Assembly: GCF_013255915.1 (NCBI RefSeq)
Contig: NZ_CP053896.1
Location: 2,418,001 to 2,482,000 of the forward strand
Origin: Providencia rettgeri
Lineage (GTDB): Bacteria > Pseudomonadota > Gammaproteobacteria > Enterobacterales > Enterobacteriaceae
Reading direction: 5' to 3'
Length of the DNA: 64,000 nucleotides
Below, in pieces: positions 27,105 through 36,249 of this stretch. How positions within the stretch are numbered: position 1 is the stretch's first letter; the number at the start of each line of letters is the position of its first letter. The notes under the pieces are model-generated. The model made no database searches, was not told where the DNA came from, and worked only from the letters and a program-made list of their open reading frames with translations. The position numbers and the translations under genes were made by a program.

Positions 27105-27368
27105 TTAGCGATACCCTCTTTTATGATTTTGAGAAGACCAACTGTAACTTGCATCGCTGGGAACTAACTTATCTTTTTTCTTTTCTGCACGTAATTTTTT
27201 CGTTTGCTTTTCGACTTCTTGAGATATTTCGGTAATGATTTGTTTTCTTACTTTGCTCTGCTCGGAATTTGTTAATTCACGGCCAAGTTTTTTCCTTTCT
27301 TGAGCAAGCCTTGTACGCACTTGGATTTTTTGAGTTTCGGTCATTTCTTGAATCGTTAACATCTTCAT
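27105..27368 (-). CDS. yjbD: DUF3811 small basic protein (YjbD-like)
   Basis: 87 residues, rich in Lys and Arg. It matches the pattern of E. coli YjbD: an N-terminal TIQEMTETQK, ...GRELTNSEQSKVRK in the centre and a C-terminal SYSWSSQNHKRGYR (E. coli ends FSWSANTPTRGRR). Mostly helical and charged. Function unknown. It stands alone between divergent and same-strand genes. Confidence 0.75.
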   Translation of the reverse strand: MKMLTIQEMTETQKIQVRTRLAQERKKLGRELTNSEQSKVRKQIITEISQEVEKQTKKLRAEKKKDKLVPSDASYSWSSQNHKRGYR

Positions 27369-27524
27369 TGTATTACCCCTTACTCATATTAAAATACCTA
27401 ACAACAATATATCATTATTAGGCAATAAAACACTAACCATTGTTTTAAGCCTAACATTAATGCCAAGCAATAGGATTAAGAGTATAGTAACCTCATTGCA
27501 ACTTTAAAGAATCTCGCTGTTATT

Positions 27525-28616
27525 ATGGAATTAACCTCGTCTTCGCAAAATATTCGCCAAATCTTAACTACTGACACACCACTCATCGATGTCAGAGCTC
27601 CTATCGAATTTCAACAAGGGTCGATGCCTAATGCGATTAACCTTCCGTTGATGAATGATGATGAACGTGCTGCCGTTGGTACATGCTATAAACAACAAGG
27701 TTCTACTAAAGCCGTTGAGTTAGGCCACCAACTTGTCAGTGGTGATATTAAAATTGCGCGGATCACAGCGTGGAAAGAAGCCTGCCAACAAAATACCCAT
27801 GGTTATATTTGCTGTGCGCGTGGTGGAATGCGCTCCCATATCGTGCAATTTTGGCTAAAAGAGGTGGGAATTGAATACCCTCTTATTAACGGTGGTTATA
27901 AAGCATTGCGACAAACTGCAATTGATGCCGTCAATGAGCTGGTTCAGCGGCCTATCGTTTTAGTGGGCGGTTGTACCGGTAATGGTAAAACCACTTTAGT
28001 CCATCAACTCGCGAACGGAATTGATTTAGAAGGTCTCGCACATCACCGAGGTTCTTCTTTTGGCCGTACATTACAACAACAACACTCCCAAGCCACGTTT
28101 GAAAATTACTTAGCGGTCGCTTTATTGAAGAAAGCCCAATACTGTCAACATTGGGTACTGGAAGATGAGGGACGTGCCATTGGTGCAAATAGCCTACCTC
28201 TTGAACTACGCACACAAATGGAAAAAGCGCCAATCGCTATTATTGAAGACCCCTTTGAGCTACGTCTTGAGCGTTTAAAATATGAATATTTTGATCGTAT
28301 GACGCAAGATTTTTTAGCAACTTTTGGTTTTGAGCGAGGCTGGCAGGAATATAGTGACTATCTGCACCATGGCCTATTAGCCATTCGCAAACGTTTAGGC
28401 TCACAGCGGACAATCGAATTAACCCATTTACTTGATCTTGCTTTAGCAGACCAAAAAACAACCGGTGATACCCAAACACATTTTTCGTGGTTAATTCCAT
28501 TGTTGAATGAATACTATGACCCAATGTATTGCTATCAATTAAGTAAAAAGCAGCATCGCATCATTTTCCGTGGTAATTATAAAGAAGTTGAACATTGGCT
28601 AACTGATCAACAATGA
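27525..28616 (+). CDS. mnmH: tRNA 2-selenouridine synthase
   Basis: Also called SelU/YbbB; replaces sulfur with selenium (via a geranylated intermediate) at the 2-thiouridine of wobble position 34 in some tRNAs, using selenophosphate. 363 residues (E. coli 364). N-terminal rhodanese domain with catalytic C97 in CCARGGMRS, then a P-loop domain with GGCTGNGKT (residues 148-156) and [10 protein letters not shown]. It implies that the host makes selenophosphate (selD), which is not in this window. A terminator follows. Confidence 0.95.
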   Translation: MELTSSSQNIRQILTTDTPLIDVRAPIEFQQGSMPNAINLPLMNDDERAAVGTCYKQQGSTKAVELGHQLVSGDIKIARITAWKEACQQNTHGYICCARGGMRSHIVQFWLKEVGIEYPLINGGYKALRQTAIDAVNELVQRPIVLVGGCTGNGKTTLVHQLANGIDLEGLAHHRGSSFGRTLQQQHSQATFENYLAVALLKKAQYCQHWVLEDEGRAIGANSLPLELRTQMEKAPIAIIEDPFELRLERLKYEYFDRMTQDFLATFGFERGWQEYSDYLHHGLLAIRKRLGSQRTIELTHLLDLALADQKTTGDTQTHFSWLIPLLNEYYDPMYCYQLSKKQHRIIFRGNYKEVEHWLTDQQ

Positions 28617-28635
28617 TGCATTTTCTTTCACCACA

Positions 28636-28672
28636 AATAGCCTCATCGTATGGGGTCTGAGGCTATTTTATA
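28636..28672 (+). terminator. Intrinsic terminator of mnmH
   Basis: Perfect 10-bp stem AATAGCCTCA (28636-28645) / TGAGGCTATT (28658-28667), then TTTATAT. Confidence 0.8.
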
Positions 28673-28701
28673 TCGTAATGGCTTGAACATGATCATAAAA
28701 C

Positions 28702-29355
28702 CTAGAATGGTGATTTTTTTACTACCAGCTCGCTAACCCCTTGGTAAATCAACCTTGTAGCCAATCCTCCAAGAATTAGCCCGACGCCTTTGCCGACAAC
28801 TTTATGAACGCGTGAATAAGTTCTACGCACAGAGGTTAAAGAGAATGTTTGGCATAAAATTATCCGCCAAATTAGTGATGCAATAACAATTCCCATCCAA
28901 ATAACTAACTTAGTCCATAATGGTGTTGATGGGGAAATAGTCGTTGAAAAAATACTCATAAAAAATAAAACGGTTTGTGGGTTTGATAAATCAGAAATCA
29001 AACCCCGCCTAAAGTAGACACCTGATGGAAAACTTTCCATGGTATTTTCGGTGGACAGATTGAGTTGTGTTTTGTTATTGAAAACACTCACTGCGTAATA
29101 AAGTAAATATAAACCACCCAGAATCTTAATGAGTGAGAATAATGAGCCGAACTCCGCCATTAATGTGACCAAACCAAATAAACCGAGACCTGAATAAATG
29201 GCATTGCCTAATACCACGCCATAGCCACAGGTTAACCCCGCTTTTTTACCTGAGCTTAATGTGGTTTGCACCACAATAAACAAATTTGCCCCAGGATTAA
29301 AAAAGGTCAGTATAAATAAGAATAGCGTGATGATAATGCTGTGTAATGGATCCAT
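28702..29355 (-). CDS. LysE/RhtB-family amino-acid exporter
   Basis: 217 residues with five or six hydrophobic segments. The family signature FFNPGANLFIVVQTTLSSGKKAG lies at residues ~18-40, followed by GYGVVLGNAIYSGLGL and SDLSNPQTVLFFMSIF. Such proteins export threonine, homoserine, lysine or related amino acids; the substrate here cannot be told from sequence. No linked regulator is seen. Confidence 0.85.
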   Translation of the reverse strand: MDPLHSIIITLFLFILTFFNPGANLFIVVQTTLSSGKKAGLTCGYGVVLGNAIYSGLGLFGLVTLMAEFGSLFSLIKILGGLYLLYYAVSVFNNKTQLNLSTENTMESFPSGVYFRRGLISDLSNPQTVLFFMSIFSTTISPSTPLWTKLVIWMGIVIASLIWRIILCQTFSLTSVRRTYSRVHKVVGKGVGLILGGLATRLIYQGVSELVVKKSPF

Positions 29356-29423
29356 TATTTTTCTTCAAAAATTTAAGGTTAACCATTATAGTCACGGCAT
29401 AGAGAGTAATTCTGTTTTACTAT

Positions 29424-29456
29424 GCACATTTTCTGAGCTTAAATCAGAAAATGTGC
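29424..29456. repeat. Perfect 13-bp inverted repeat at the yaiI 3' end
   Basis: GCACATTTTCTGA (29424-29436) and TCAGAAAATGTGC (29444-29456), loop 7 nt, starting 4 nt after the yaiI stop on the minus strand. There is no T-run after it. It would give a very stable RNA hairpin; perhaps an atypical terminator or 3'-end stabiliser. Confidence 0.7.
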
Positions 29457-29460
29457 TGGC

Positions 29461-29925
29461 TTATGATGACGCTAATGATTTTTTACGTTGCAACAACCAT
29501 TTATCTAATTCATTAGCAAATTGCTGCCTGTCTTTCTGGTTTAAACTTGCAGGCCCACCCGTTTGGATGCCACTGGCTCTCATGGTATCCATAAAATCAC
29601 GAATATTAAGGCGCTCACGAATGGTAGCTTCGCTATAGCGTTCTCCTCGAGGGTTTAATGCATTCGCGCCCTTTTCTATAACCTCTGCGGCTAATGGAAT
29701 ATCTGCTGTGATCACTAAATCATCTTTTTGGGCTCGCAACACAATTTCATTATCAGCCACATCAAACCCTGCAGGTACCTGTAAAGTTTTTAAAAAAGGT
29801 GAAGGAGGTACCGTTAAACGCTGGTTTGCAACAAATGTTATTTGCACTTTTTCTCTATCTGCCGCGCGGTATAAAACCTCTTTAATTACTTTTGGACATG
29901 CATCCGCATCTACCCAAATTATCAT
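29461..29925 (-). CDS. yaiI: UPF0178 (DUF188) protein YaiI
   Basis: 154 residues (E. coli 152). Starts [22 protein letters not shown], the family signature that resembles a PIN-like/NYN nuclease acidic site (DxDxC). [15 protein letters not shown] and RGERYS are also conserved. Function not established. Confidence 0.93.
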   Translation of the reverse strand: MIIWVDADACPKVIKEVLYRAADREKVQITFVANQRLTVPPSPFLKTLQVPAGFDVADNEIVLRAQKDDLVITADIPLAAEVIEKGANALNPRGERYSEATIRERLNIRDFMDTMRASGIQTGGPASLNQKDRQQFANELDKWLLQRKKSLASS

Positions 29926-30003
29926 TATGATTTCCCAAATAGTGATTATATATAATGAGATATGATACCAGACAACAAAATCACAGGCTTAATAAAATAC
30001 ATT

Positions 30004-30495
30004 TTACAATTTCATCACCATTTCATGCCACGTCATTCCACCATGATCGGATTCTGACGGTTTAACATATTGGTAGCCAAAATGCTTATACAGGTCAATA
30101 TGGCGTTCTTTGCACATAAGATGAATTGTTTCTTTACTCTTCTCCTTCATGGAGTTAATAAATGTTTTCATCAGTAAGGACGAATAACCTTTACCTTGAT
30201 ATTTGGGATGCACGACCACTGACATAATAACGACATTCGGTGCTTTTGGGTCATGTCCAATGAGTTCTTTAAATTCCTCATCAGACATTACAACCTCCCA
30301 TGCACAACCCGCATTAATAAAACCAACCACTTCTACAGCTAATTCCATACATAAAAAACCGTCTGGATATTGTTGGATACGCGTGGCTATTTTTTCTCTT
30401 GTTGCCGCTTCATCCCCTTCATAGGATTCGACTTCAATCGCATAACAGGAGTCAACATCACCGAGTGTGGCCGCTCGAAATACTGGAGAGTGCAT
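30004..30495 (-). CDS. GNAT-family N-acetyltransferase
   Basis: 163 residues with the acetyl-CoA loop HPKYQGKGYSSLLM (R/Q-x-x-G-x-G/A) at residues ~98-111 preceded by the strand VVIMSVVV, and a C-terminal LYKHFGYQYV. The start RAATLGDVDSCYAIE and ESYEGDEAA are reminiscent of the arylalkylamine/serotonin acetyltransferase-like group of bacterial GNATs; the substrate is unknown. Confidence 0.8.
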   Translation of the reverse strand: MHSPVFRAATLGDVDSCYAIEVESYEGDEAATREKIATRIQQYPDGFLCMELAVEVVGFINAGCAWEVVMSDEEFKELIGHDPKAPNVVIMSVVVHPKYQGKGYSSLLMKTFINSMKEKSKETIHLMCKERHIDLYKHFGYQYVKPSESDHGGMTWHEMVMKL

Positions 30496-30559
30496 TAGGT
30501 TACCTCATTAAATTATTTTTTATGATTTTATCACTACATGGTTTATTTTTTCGTTGTTT

Positions 30560-31777
30560 TTAATGGCCATTTTCGCATTCAACTGCTACTTTTTGTTGGG
30601 TTTTATCGCGTAAGTAACTCAACCATGTTGAAATTAAAACTAAAACACCGCCAGAGATAGCAACGGCGTAACCTGCGTAAGGGCCGTAGGTATCCACCAT
30701 TTTACCCGTTAACATTGCACCAATTGCAACACCGATATTTAACCCAGCAAGTAACCAGGTCATTCCTTCTGTTAATTTATTTTGCGGAACAATTTTCTCA
30801 ACTAATGTCATTGCAATGATCATCGTCGGTGCAAAGAACAACCCGGAAATAAACACCACCACAGATAAAGAATAAACCCCTACGACCCACCACATTGGCA
30901 CAATAGAAAGAAACGTCATTAAGCCGCTGAGGAATAGTAAACGTGGCAAAGGCGTGTTAAAGGTTAACACCCCAAATACGATCCCCATTGCACATGAACC
31001 GACTGCATAGGCCGATAACACTAAACTGGCCATCGCCGGTTGCTGTTGTAATTGAGCCAAAGTGACACTCAAGATATCCACACTGCCAACAATCACACCT
31101 AAAGCAATCATCAAAACAATCAATAACTGCAATCCAACCATTGAAATAATTGATTTATTCGGCATTACAAGATGATCAGATACAACTACTTTAGGTTCAG
31201 TGCTGCGTTGTGAAATAAACAATGCCATCCCCACAGCGAGTAGAATCGCTGCAACCAGTAAACCTGCTTGAGGAAATAAAGCAACACTGATCCCGACAGA
31301 TAACGGTGGGCCAACAATAAAAGTGGCATCATCAAATACGGTTTCTAATGAATACGCCGTTTGTAATACGGGCTGATCTTTATACTGTGCTGTCCACCTT
31401 GCCCTTACCATGGCAGATATACTTGGCATTGCTCCCGTTAACAGTGCCCCGATAAATAAGCCGATATCGGGTAATGATAACCACGTAGTTATGATGATAA
31501 TAAAAACACCGAGTACACTGACAACAGTTACCACCGGCAAGACGCGAAATTGACCAAATTTATCCACTAAGCGGGAGACTTGTGGAGATAGCAACGCATA
31601 AGTTAATACAAAAGTTGCAGAAACAAGCCCTGCCAAGGTATAGCTCCCTTTCAATTGTGCTAACAGGGTAATGATCCCGATCCCCATCATTGGTAACGCT
31701 AAACGTGCCAATAACCCTGCTATCACAAAGTGCTGGTTTTCTTTTGCCTGAAATAACTGCTGATAGCGACCTATCAT
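30560..31777 (-). CDS. MFS efflux transporter, regulated by the adjacent TetR
   Basis: 405 residues with 12 hydrophobic segments. Motif A-like VSRLVDKFGQFRVLP follows helix 2; RARWTAQYKDQPVLQTAYSLE and GMTWLLAGLNIGVAIGAMLTG are further family blocks. RBS GGAG lies 6 nt before the ATG at 31777. A large palindrome sits directly upstream and is shared with the divergent TetR gene, the usual arrangement for a drug or metabolite exporter. Substrate unknown. Confidence 0.82.
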   Translation of the reverse strand: MIGRYQQLFQAKENQHFVIAGLLARLALPMMGIGIITLLAQLKGSYTLAGLVSATFVLTYALLSPQVSRLVDKFGQFRVLPVVTVVSVLGVFIIIITTWLSLPDIGLFIGALLTGAMPSISAMVRARWTAQYKDQPVLQTAYSLETVFDDATFIVGPPLSVGISVALFPQAGLLVAAILLAVGMALFISQRSTEPKVVVSDHLVMPNKSIISMVGLQLLIVLMIALGVIVGSVDILSVTLAQLQQQPAMASLVLSAYAVGSCAMGIVFGVLTFNTPLPRLLFLSGLMTFLSIVPMWWVVGVYSLSVVVFISGLFFAPTMIIAMTLVEKIVPQNKLTEGMTWLLAGLNIGVAIGAMLTGKMVDTYGPYAGYAVAISGGVLVLISTWLSYLRDKTQQKVAVECENGH

Positions 31778-31798
31778 ATGAACTCCAAAATGAAATTT

Positions 31799-31827
31799 AA
31801 TTATACATACGATACGTATGTATAATT
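31799..31827. promoter_or_regulatory. Palindromic operator between MFS and TetR genes
   Basis: Perfect inverted repeat with 13-bp arms AATTATACATACG and CGTATGTATAATT around a 3-nt centre. The half-site ATACATAC resembles those known for AcrR/TtgR-type TetR regulators. A weaker related sequence (TTATAC...GTATGTAA) lies at 31860-31879 close to the TetR start, possibly a second site. Confidence 0.8.
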
Positions 31828-31888
31828 ATGATATAATCATACACATTGAATGTAAATAATTATACGCCATGTATGTAAGAGGTTTTTA

Positions 31889-32476
31889 ATGGCAAGAAGA
31901 ACACAAGCGCAAATGGCGGAAACACGTGCAAATTTGCTAACTACAGCACGAGAGCACTTTAGCCGACTCGGCTATGCAGAAACTTCAATGGATGAAATTG
32001 CAGCAAGCGTTAATCTCACACGCGGTGCCCTTTACCACCACTTTGGCGACAAACAAGGCTTATTTACTGCCGTTGTTGAGCAAATCGACTCACAAATGAA
32101 CGCACGGTTACAAGGAATTACTCGCCATACTGAAGACTTATGGAACAGTTTCTGTCAACGCTGTCATGCTTACTTAGAAATGGCATTAGAGCCCGAATAC
32201 CAACAAATTATTTTGCGTGACGCGAAAGCTGTATTAGGCGATTTTTTAGCTAAATCAAACTTACAGTGTACCGAACAGATTGAACGCTTACTTTATGAGC
32301 TTGCCAAAAAAGGCATTATTAAAGATATTGATACCCATGCATTGGCTTTTTTAATTAATGGCGGTCTCGCTGAAGCAGCATATTGGATTTCACAAAGTGA
32401 TAGTCAACAGCGATTAAAGAAAAGTATCGCTGCCATCGATATCATGTTATCAGGGTTGTTACTCACAAAAGGCTAA
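31889..32476 (+). CDS. TetR-family transcriptional repressor
   Basis: 195 residues. N-terminal TetR HTH with ARRTQAQMAETRANLL, HFSRLGYAETSMDEIAASV and the recognition helix LTRGALYHHFGDK; the C-terminal ligand domain is of the AcrR-like C-terminal class (YLEMALEPEYQQIILRDA, VLGDF). RBS AAGAGG. Divergent from the MFS gene with a palindrome between them, so it should repress the exporter and itself. Its stop overlaps the convergent downstream gene by 4 nt. Confidence 0.88.
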   Translation: MARRTQAQMAETRANLLTTAREHFSRLGYAETSMDEIAASVNLTRGALYHHFGDKQGLFTAVVEQIDSQMNARLQGITRHTEDLWNSFCQRCHAYLEMALEPEYQQIILRDAKAVLGDFLAKSNLQCTEQIERLLYELAKKGIIKDIDTHALAFLINGGLAEAAYWISQSDSQQRLKKSIAAIDIMLSGLLLTKG

Positions 32477-33228
32477 CTTTGCGTGGCCTTTCGCTGGCGC
32501 TGATATTTTATCAGTGCAAACAATATACTTGCTGTAAAAAAAACAGGAACTAGTAGTGTTAGTTCTAAATATACAAAGCGATTGAAACTAAATACATCCC
32601 CTTTCATGGCTAATTTATAGGCAAATGGTAAGGAAATACATCCTGAAACAATGGCAATCTTGAGTAATGCCATTAACTTTTTCGCATACTCTTGCTGCTG
32701 AATTGCAGATTGCCGACGGTAGTACTGCGTGTATTTTATCAACAAGTACAACGCTCCCAATAAAGAGCCAAGGTGTTGCAGTAATTTATAAATAGCAATT
32801 TCTTGGCTATCCGTCATGTTAAATACGACAAGCTGCAAAAACTCAGCGTGCCGAACAAAAGCCCCTGACTGATGAGTAAAAGCATCCCAGATAATATGGC
32901 TTGCCGCACCGATATAAAAGGAAAGCACGACAATACAAAATTGTCGAAATGAACCTACACTCCTGTTTTTCAAGGGAAATGGCACAGCATAGTGGAGATA
33001 AAAAACACTTTTTTGTACAAAAATAGTGATGAGTAAACATAATGGTAAGCCAGTATATAACCAGCCTATCAAGTCATGAGCCGTAGTGGCTGCCGAGTAC
33101 CACATCATTGAATAAAATAGATCTGGGCTTAGGCTACCTAAAATTAAGGCAGGTAAGCTTAAAAAATGCCCAAATCGACTTTGTTTAATCGGAAAAACAA
33201 CCGCAGGATGGGAAAAAGTCCAAGGCAT
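32473..33228 (-). CDS. DUF4184 membrane protein
   Basis: 251 residues with about six hydrophobic segments. N-terminal MPWTFSHPAVVFPI and ILGSLSPDLFYSM are hallmarks of DUF4184 membrane proteins, and GAASHIIWDAFTHQSGAFVRH holds a histidine/aspartate cluster (HxxWDxxTH), resembling membrane-bound metal-dependent hydrolases of the YdjM/DUF457 kind. Activity is not demonstrated for the family. Confidence 0.8.
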   Translation of the reverse strand: MPWTFSHPAVVFPIKQSRFGHFLSLPALILGSLSPDLFYSMMWYSAATTAHDLIGWLYTGLPLCLLITIFVQKSVFYLHYAVPFPLKNRSVGSFRQFCIVVLSFYIGAASHIIWDAFTHQSGAFVRHAEFLQLVVFNMTDSQEIAIYKLLQHLGSLLGALYLLIKYTQYYRRQSAIQQQEYAKKLMALLKIAIVSGCISLPFAYKLAMKGDVFSFNRFVYLELTLLVPVFFTASILFALIKYQRQRKATQS

Positions 33229-33330
33229 GGCAAATTGCTCATTAACGTCATCAATATGCCACTATCATGATAAATAAAACCCAATAAATATAGGCGAAAT
33301 ATCGGAAATATTTACTGGGATGATAATTAC

Positions 33331-34356
33331 CTAAAGTAAAGCTTGGAAAGTCTGCTTTAATTTGTCTACATCTTGCTGAGTTGTTGACCACGAGGTACAA
33401 AAACGAATACACGTTGTTTCCGGTGTTGGCTTACAAATTAAGCTTAACTGATAGTGTGTTAATAATTTATTCGCCAGTGCATTTGGGAAAATAACGAAAA
33501 CTTGGTTTGACTCTACGGGCGCAAGAAATTGGAATCCCTTTTCAGCAAAAAATGAAGCGAGTTGTGATGCCATCTCATTAAGATGACTTCCCAATTTAAA
33601 ATACAAATCATCATTAAACAGTGGTTCGAACTGGGCGGCGAGCAGCCAACCTTTTGCTTGTAGCCCACCTTTTTGCTTAATACTAAAACGGAAATCTGAT
33701 TGCAATGCAGGGTTTACAAGCACCAAAATCTCCCCAGTTAATGCACCTATTTTCGTTCCACCGATGTAAAAAATATCGGTCAACTTCGCGACATCTTCAA
33801 TGGTTAAATCACTATATTTCGACATTAAACCAGAAGACAAGCGAGCACCATCCATAAATAACAGTAAGTTATGAGCGTCACAAACCTCGCGTAGCGCAAC
33901 TAACTCTTGTTTACGGTAAACAGTGCCAATTTCGGTTGAATTACTGATATAAACAAGCTTAGGCTGGACAGTATGTTCATCATTATGTTCAGACAGCACC
34001 TTGATGATATGCTCTGGTGCGAGTTTGCCTGATGGTGAATCAACAGTAATAACTTTATGTCCTGTCGCTTCAATTGCCCCCGTTTCATGAACGGCGATAT
34101 GCCCACTATCCACGGTGATAACCGCTTGGTGAGGTCGTAAAACATGGGAAATCGTTGTCAGATTAGTAATTGTACCGCCATTAAAGAAATGAATATCAGC
34201 ACTAGGTTGGCTAATTCTTAATCTAATTTGAGCCGCGACCCTGCTACAAACCTCATCAGTGCCATAACCTTTGAAACGTTTTCCTGATAAATCATTTAAA
34301 ATCTGCATAACTGCAGGGTGAGCTATTTCATTATAATCATTTAAAAAGCTATACAT
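33331..34356 (-). CDS. PLP-dependent threonine-aldolase-like enzyme (beta-eliminating lyase family)
   Basis: 341 residues of fold-type I. Conserved KRFKGYGTDEVC near the N-terminus, the glycine- and asparagine-rich FFNGGTITNL, HIAVHETGAIE with the histidine that stacks on PLP, LFMDGARLSSGL with the aspartate contacting the pyridine nitrogen, and the Schiff-base lysine in FYIGGTKIGALTG. This is the aldolase subgroup unlike E. coli LtaE; it may cleave threonine or another beta-hydroxy amino acid. RBS is weak. Confidence 0.82.
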   Translation of the reverse strand: MYSFLNDYNEIAHPAVMQILNDLSGKRFKGYGTDEVCSRVAAQIRLRISQPSADIHFFNGGTITNLTTISHVLRPHQAVITVDSGHIAVHETGAIEATGHKVITVDSPSGKLAPEHIIKVLSEHNDEHTVQPKLVYISNSTEIGTVYRKQELVALREVCDAHNLLLFMDGARLSSGLMSKYSDLTIEDVAKLTDIFYIGGTKIGALTGEILVLVNPALQSDFRFSIKQKGGLQAKGWLLAAQFEPLFNDDLYFKLGSHLNEMASQLASFFAEKGFQFLAPVESNQVFVIFPNALANKLLTHYQLSLICKPTPETTCIRFCTSWSTTQQDVDKLKQTFQALL

Positions 34357-34550
34357 TCACTTACCTACCAATACCTAGTTATATTAATTTATAACCATCA
34401 TTTATAGGTGTATCTAATTTATTATTCAATGGTATTTTTTCTATATAAATACTAAATTTAACGATTAGTATTATTTAATCTACTGAGATGAAATATTAAG
34501 TCATTCATGGTCTATTTAATTGATAAATTGGAATATTGTAAAAGGCGAAT

Positions 34551-35195
34551 TTAAGGTTGAGAACGCCTAAACGTCAAGTTATAGCGGTAAGGCCCTAACA
34601 AAGGGTGTACACCTGATTTAATACGACGTACTCCATGATAATTTAACCGTGACCGACCGCCCCATACCAAGACATCCCCATGTTCTAAATAAACAGCGAT
34701 TTTAGGCGCATCTCGGGTTGCCCCACCAAAATCAAATATTGTGGGTAGCCCTAAAGAAAAAGAAACAATTGGATGAGTAAAATCGGCTTCGTCTTTGTCT
34801 TGGTGCAATGACATTGCAGCGCCAACTGCATACCGGTTAATTAAGCAAGCATCAGGGATAAAATGTTCGAAGCCAGCGGTACTCGCTGCTGAAGTTGCCA
34901 ATTGAACAAACGAAATCGGCATAGGTTGCCACGGCTGATTCGTGACAGGGTCACGCTGACTATAACGATATCCCTTTTTATCTGTCACCCAACCCCAGTC
35001 GCCGCAGTTAGTCATTGCTGCCGACATTTGATAACCATTGGGTGTTGCCATATGCCTTAATGGATTAGCAGTAATAACGTTGCTTAATGACTGCAATAAT
35101 GCATCACTTTGCCCCAGTAAAAAACCTTTGAGTAAAAAAGCCTCTGGTGCAATTTGTACGATATTATCTTCATCAGGAAATAACATATTAGTCAT
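34551..35195 (-). CDS. alkB: DNA/RNA oxidative demethylase AlkB
   Basis: Fe(II)/2-oxoglutarate dioxygenase that removes methyl lesions (1-meA, 3-meC). 214 residues. Iron ligands H and D in LHQDKDE and the distal H in YHGVRRI; the 2-oxoglutarate arginine pair in YRYNLTFRRS. GYQMSAAMTNCGDWGW and PDACLINRYAVGAAMSLH match the family closely. Alternative start 3 codons in (35186, MLFPDED) aligns with the E. coli start; the RBS does not decide between them. In E. coli alkB follows ada, which is absent here. Confidence 0.95.
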   Translation of the reverse strand: MTNMLFPDEDNIVQIAPEAFLLKGFLLGQSDALLQSLSNVITANPLRHMATPNGYQMSAAMTNCGDWGWVTDKKGYRYSQRDPVTNQPWQPMPISFVQLATSAASTAGFEHFIPDACLINRYAVGAAMSLHQDKDEADFTHPIVSFSLGLPTIFDFGGATRDAPKIAVYLEHGDVLVWGGRSRLNYHGVRRIKSGVHPLLGPYRYNLTFRRSQP

Positions 35196-35242
35196 TAGTC
35201 ACTTTTTTATAATCCAAGTGAAGACTCTAATGGATATTAACA

Positions 35243-35280
35243 CAGGAAAAAAGGTTGCTTAGCACAACAAATAAGCAACC
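35243..35280 (-). terminator. Intrinsic terminator of the EamA transporter gene
   Basis: Perfect 9-bp stem GGTTGCTTA (35253-35261) / TAAGCAACC (35272-35280), followed on the minus strand by TTTTTTCC. Confidence 0.85.
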
Positions 35281-35292
35281 ATCAAAATACCT

Positions 35293-36165
35293 TTAACGTT
35301 GATAAGCTAAAGTGACTTTTCTTGTTTCCGCTCGTTGGCTCGCCCACACACTGAGTAAAATGACAACCATACCAATAAATTGCAAGGTGCTAAGTTGTTG
35401 ATTGAGATAAAACCACCCCAAAACCACTGCACTCACAGGGCTTAAGAAACCCAGTGACGCAACTGAACTTGGGCCTAATATTGCAAGCCCACGGAACCAT
35501 AAGGCGTAAGTCAATGCTCCCCCAATAAGCGTTAGATACCCCAACCCGATTAAGTTTAAAGGGCTCAACGCTGGCAAAGCTGGCTCAAACATAATGGCAA
35601 ATGGTAATAACACTAAGCCTCCCGCAGTTAATTGCCATGAAGTAAAGGTTAAAGCGCTCACTGGTGGCTGCCAGCGGCGACTCAAAACCGTCCCTGCGGC
35701 CATTGAAAATGCGCCTGCTAGCCCTGCAATAATGCCTAGAGGGTCTAAGGCGGCATTCGGTGTTAAAAGTAATATTGCCACCCCGAATACCCCCGCTATT
35801 GATGCGATAATGGATACCGCTGATAACCGATTATTTAACAACCAGTAGCTTAGAAATAGTACAATTAATGGCTGTACGGCGCCAACCGTTGCCGCTACAC
35901 CACCAGGTAAGCGATACGCAGCAATAAACAGTAACCACCAAAATAAAGAAAAATTTAAAACACCTAATATCACCACACGTAACCACCAAATACCCTCGGG
36001 AAGTTTTCTTAGCACGAGTATCAATAGTAACCCAGCTGGTAAAGCGCGCAATACCGCCAATGTTAATGGTATCCCTGCGGGTAACATTTCTGTTGTCACT
36101 AAGTATGTGCTCCCCCATACAATCGGTGCCAATGCTGTCAATCCTAAAACTGTTATACGGCCCAT
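35293..36165 (-). CDS. EamA/DMT exporter, PecM-like
   Basis: 290 residues, two EamA repeats giving ten membrane helices. Starts ALAPIVWGSTYLVTTEMLP and has LRALPAGLLLIL, typical of the PecM/RhaT-like drug/metabolite exporter group. It is divergent from a MarR regulator with two palindromes between them. By comparison with the pecS-pecM pair of Dickeya it is probably a MarR-controlled exporter of a small metabolite; substrate unknown. Confidence 0.85.
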   Translation of the reverse strand: MGRITVLGLTALAPIVWGSTYLVTTEMLPAGIPLTLAVLRALPAGLLLILVLRKLPEGIWWLRVVILGVLNFSLFWWLLFIAAYRLPGGVAATVGAVQPLIVLFLSYWLLNNRLSAVSIIASIAGVFGVAILLLTPNAALDPLGIIAGLAGAFSMAAGTVLSRRWQPPVSALTFTSWQLTAGGLVLLPFAIMFEPALPALSPLNLIGLGYLTLIGGALTYALWFRGLAILGPSSVASLGFLSPVSAVVLGWFYLNQQLSTLQFIGMVVILLSVWASQRAETRKVTLAYQR

Positions 36166-36183
36166 ATTTCTATTCTCTTAATT

Positions 36184-36228
36184 TATCTTGATGTCAAGAT
36201 ATGTGTATTTTACCTTGACGTCAAGATA
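36184..36228. promoter_or_regulatory. Two palindromic operators between EamA and MarR genes
   Basis: TATCTTGATGTCAAGATA (36184-36201, perfect) and TACCTTGACGTCAAGATA (36211-36228, near perfect), centres 27 bp apart, between divergent starts. The shared half-site CTTGA-N2-TCAAG is the likely MarR dimer site; two sites allow control of both promoters. Confidence 0.85.
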
Positions 36229-36249
36229 AATAACCGCCATTATTTACCT

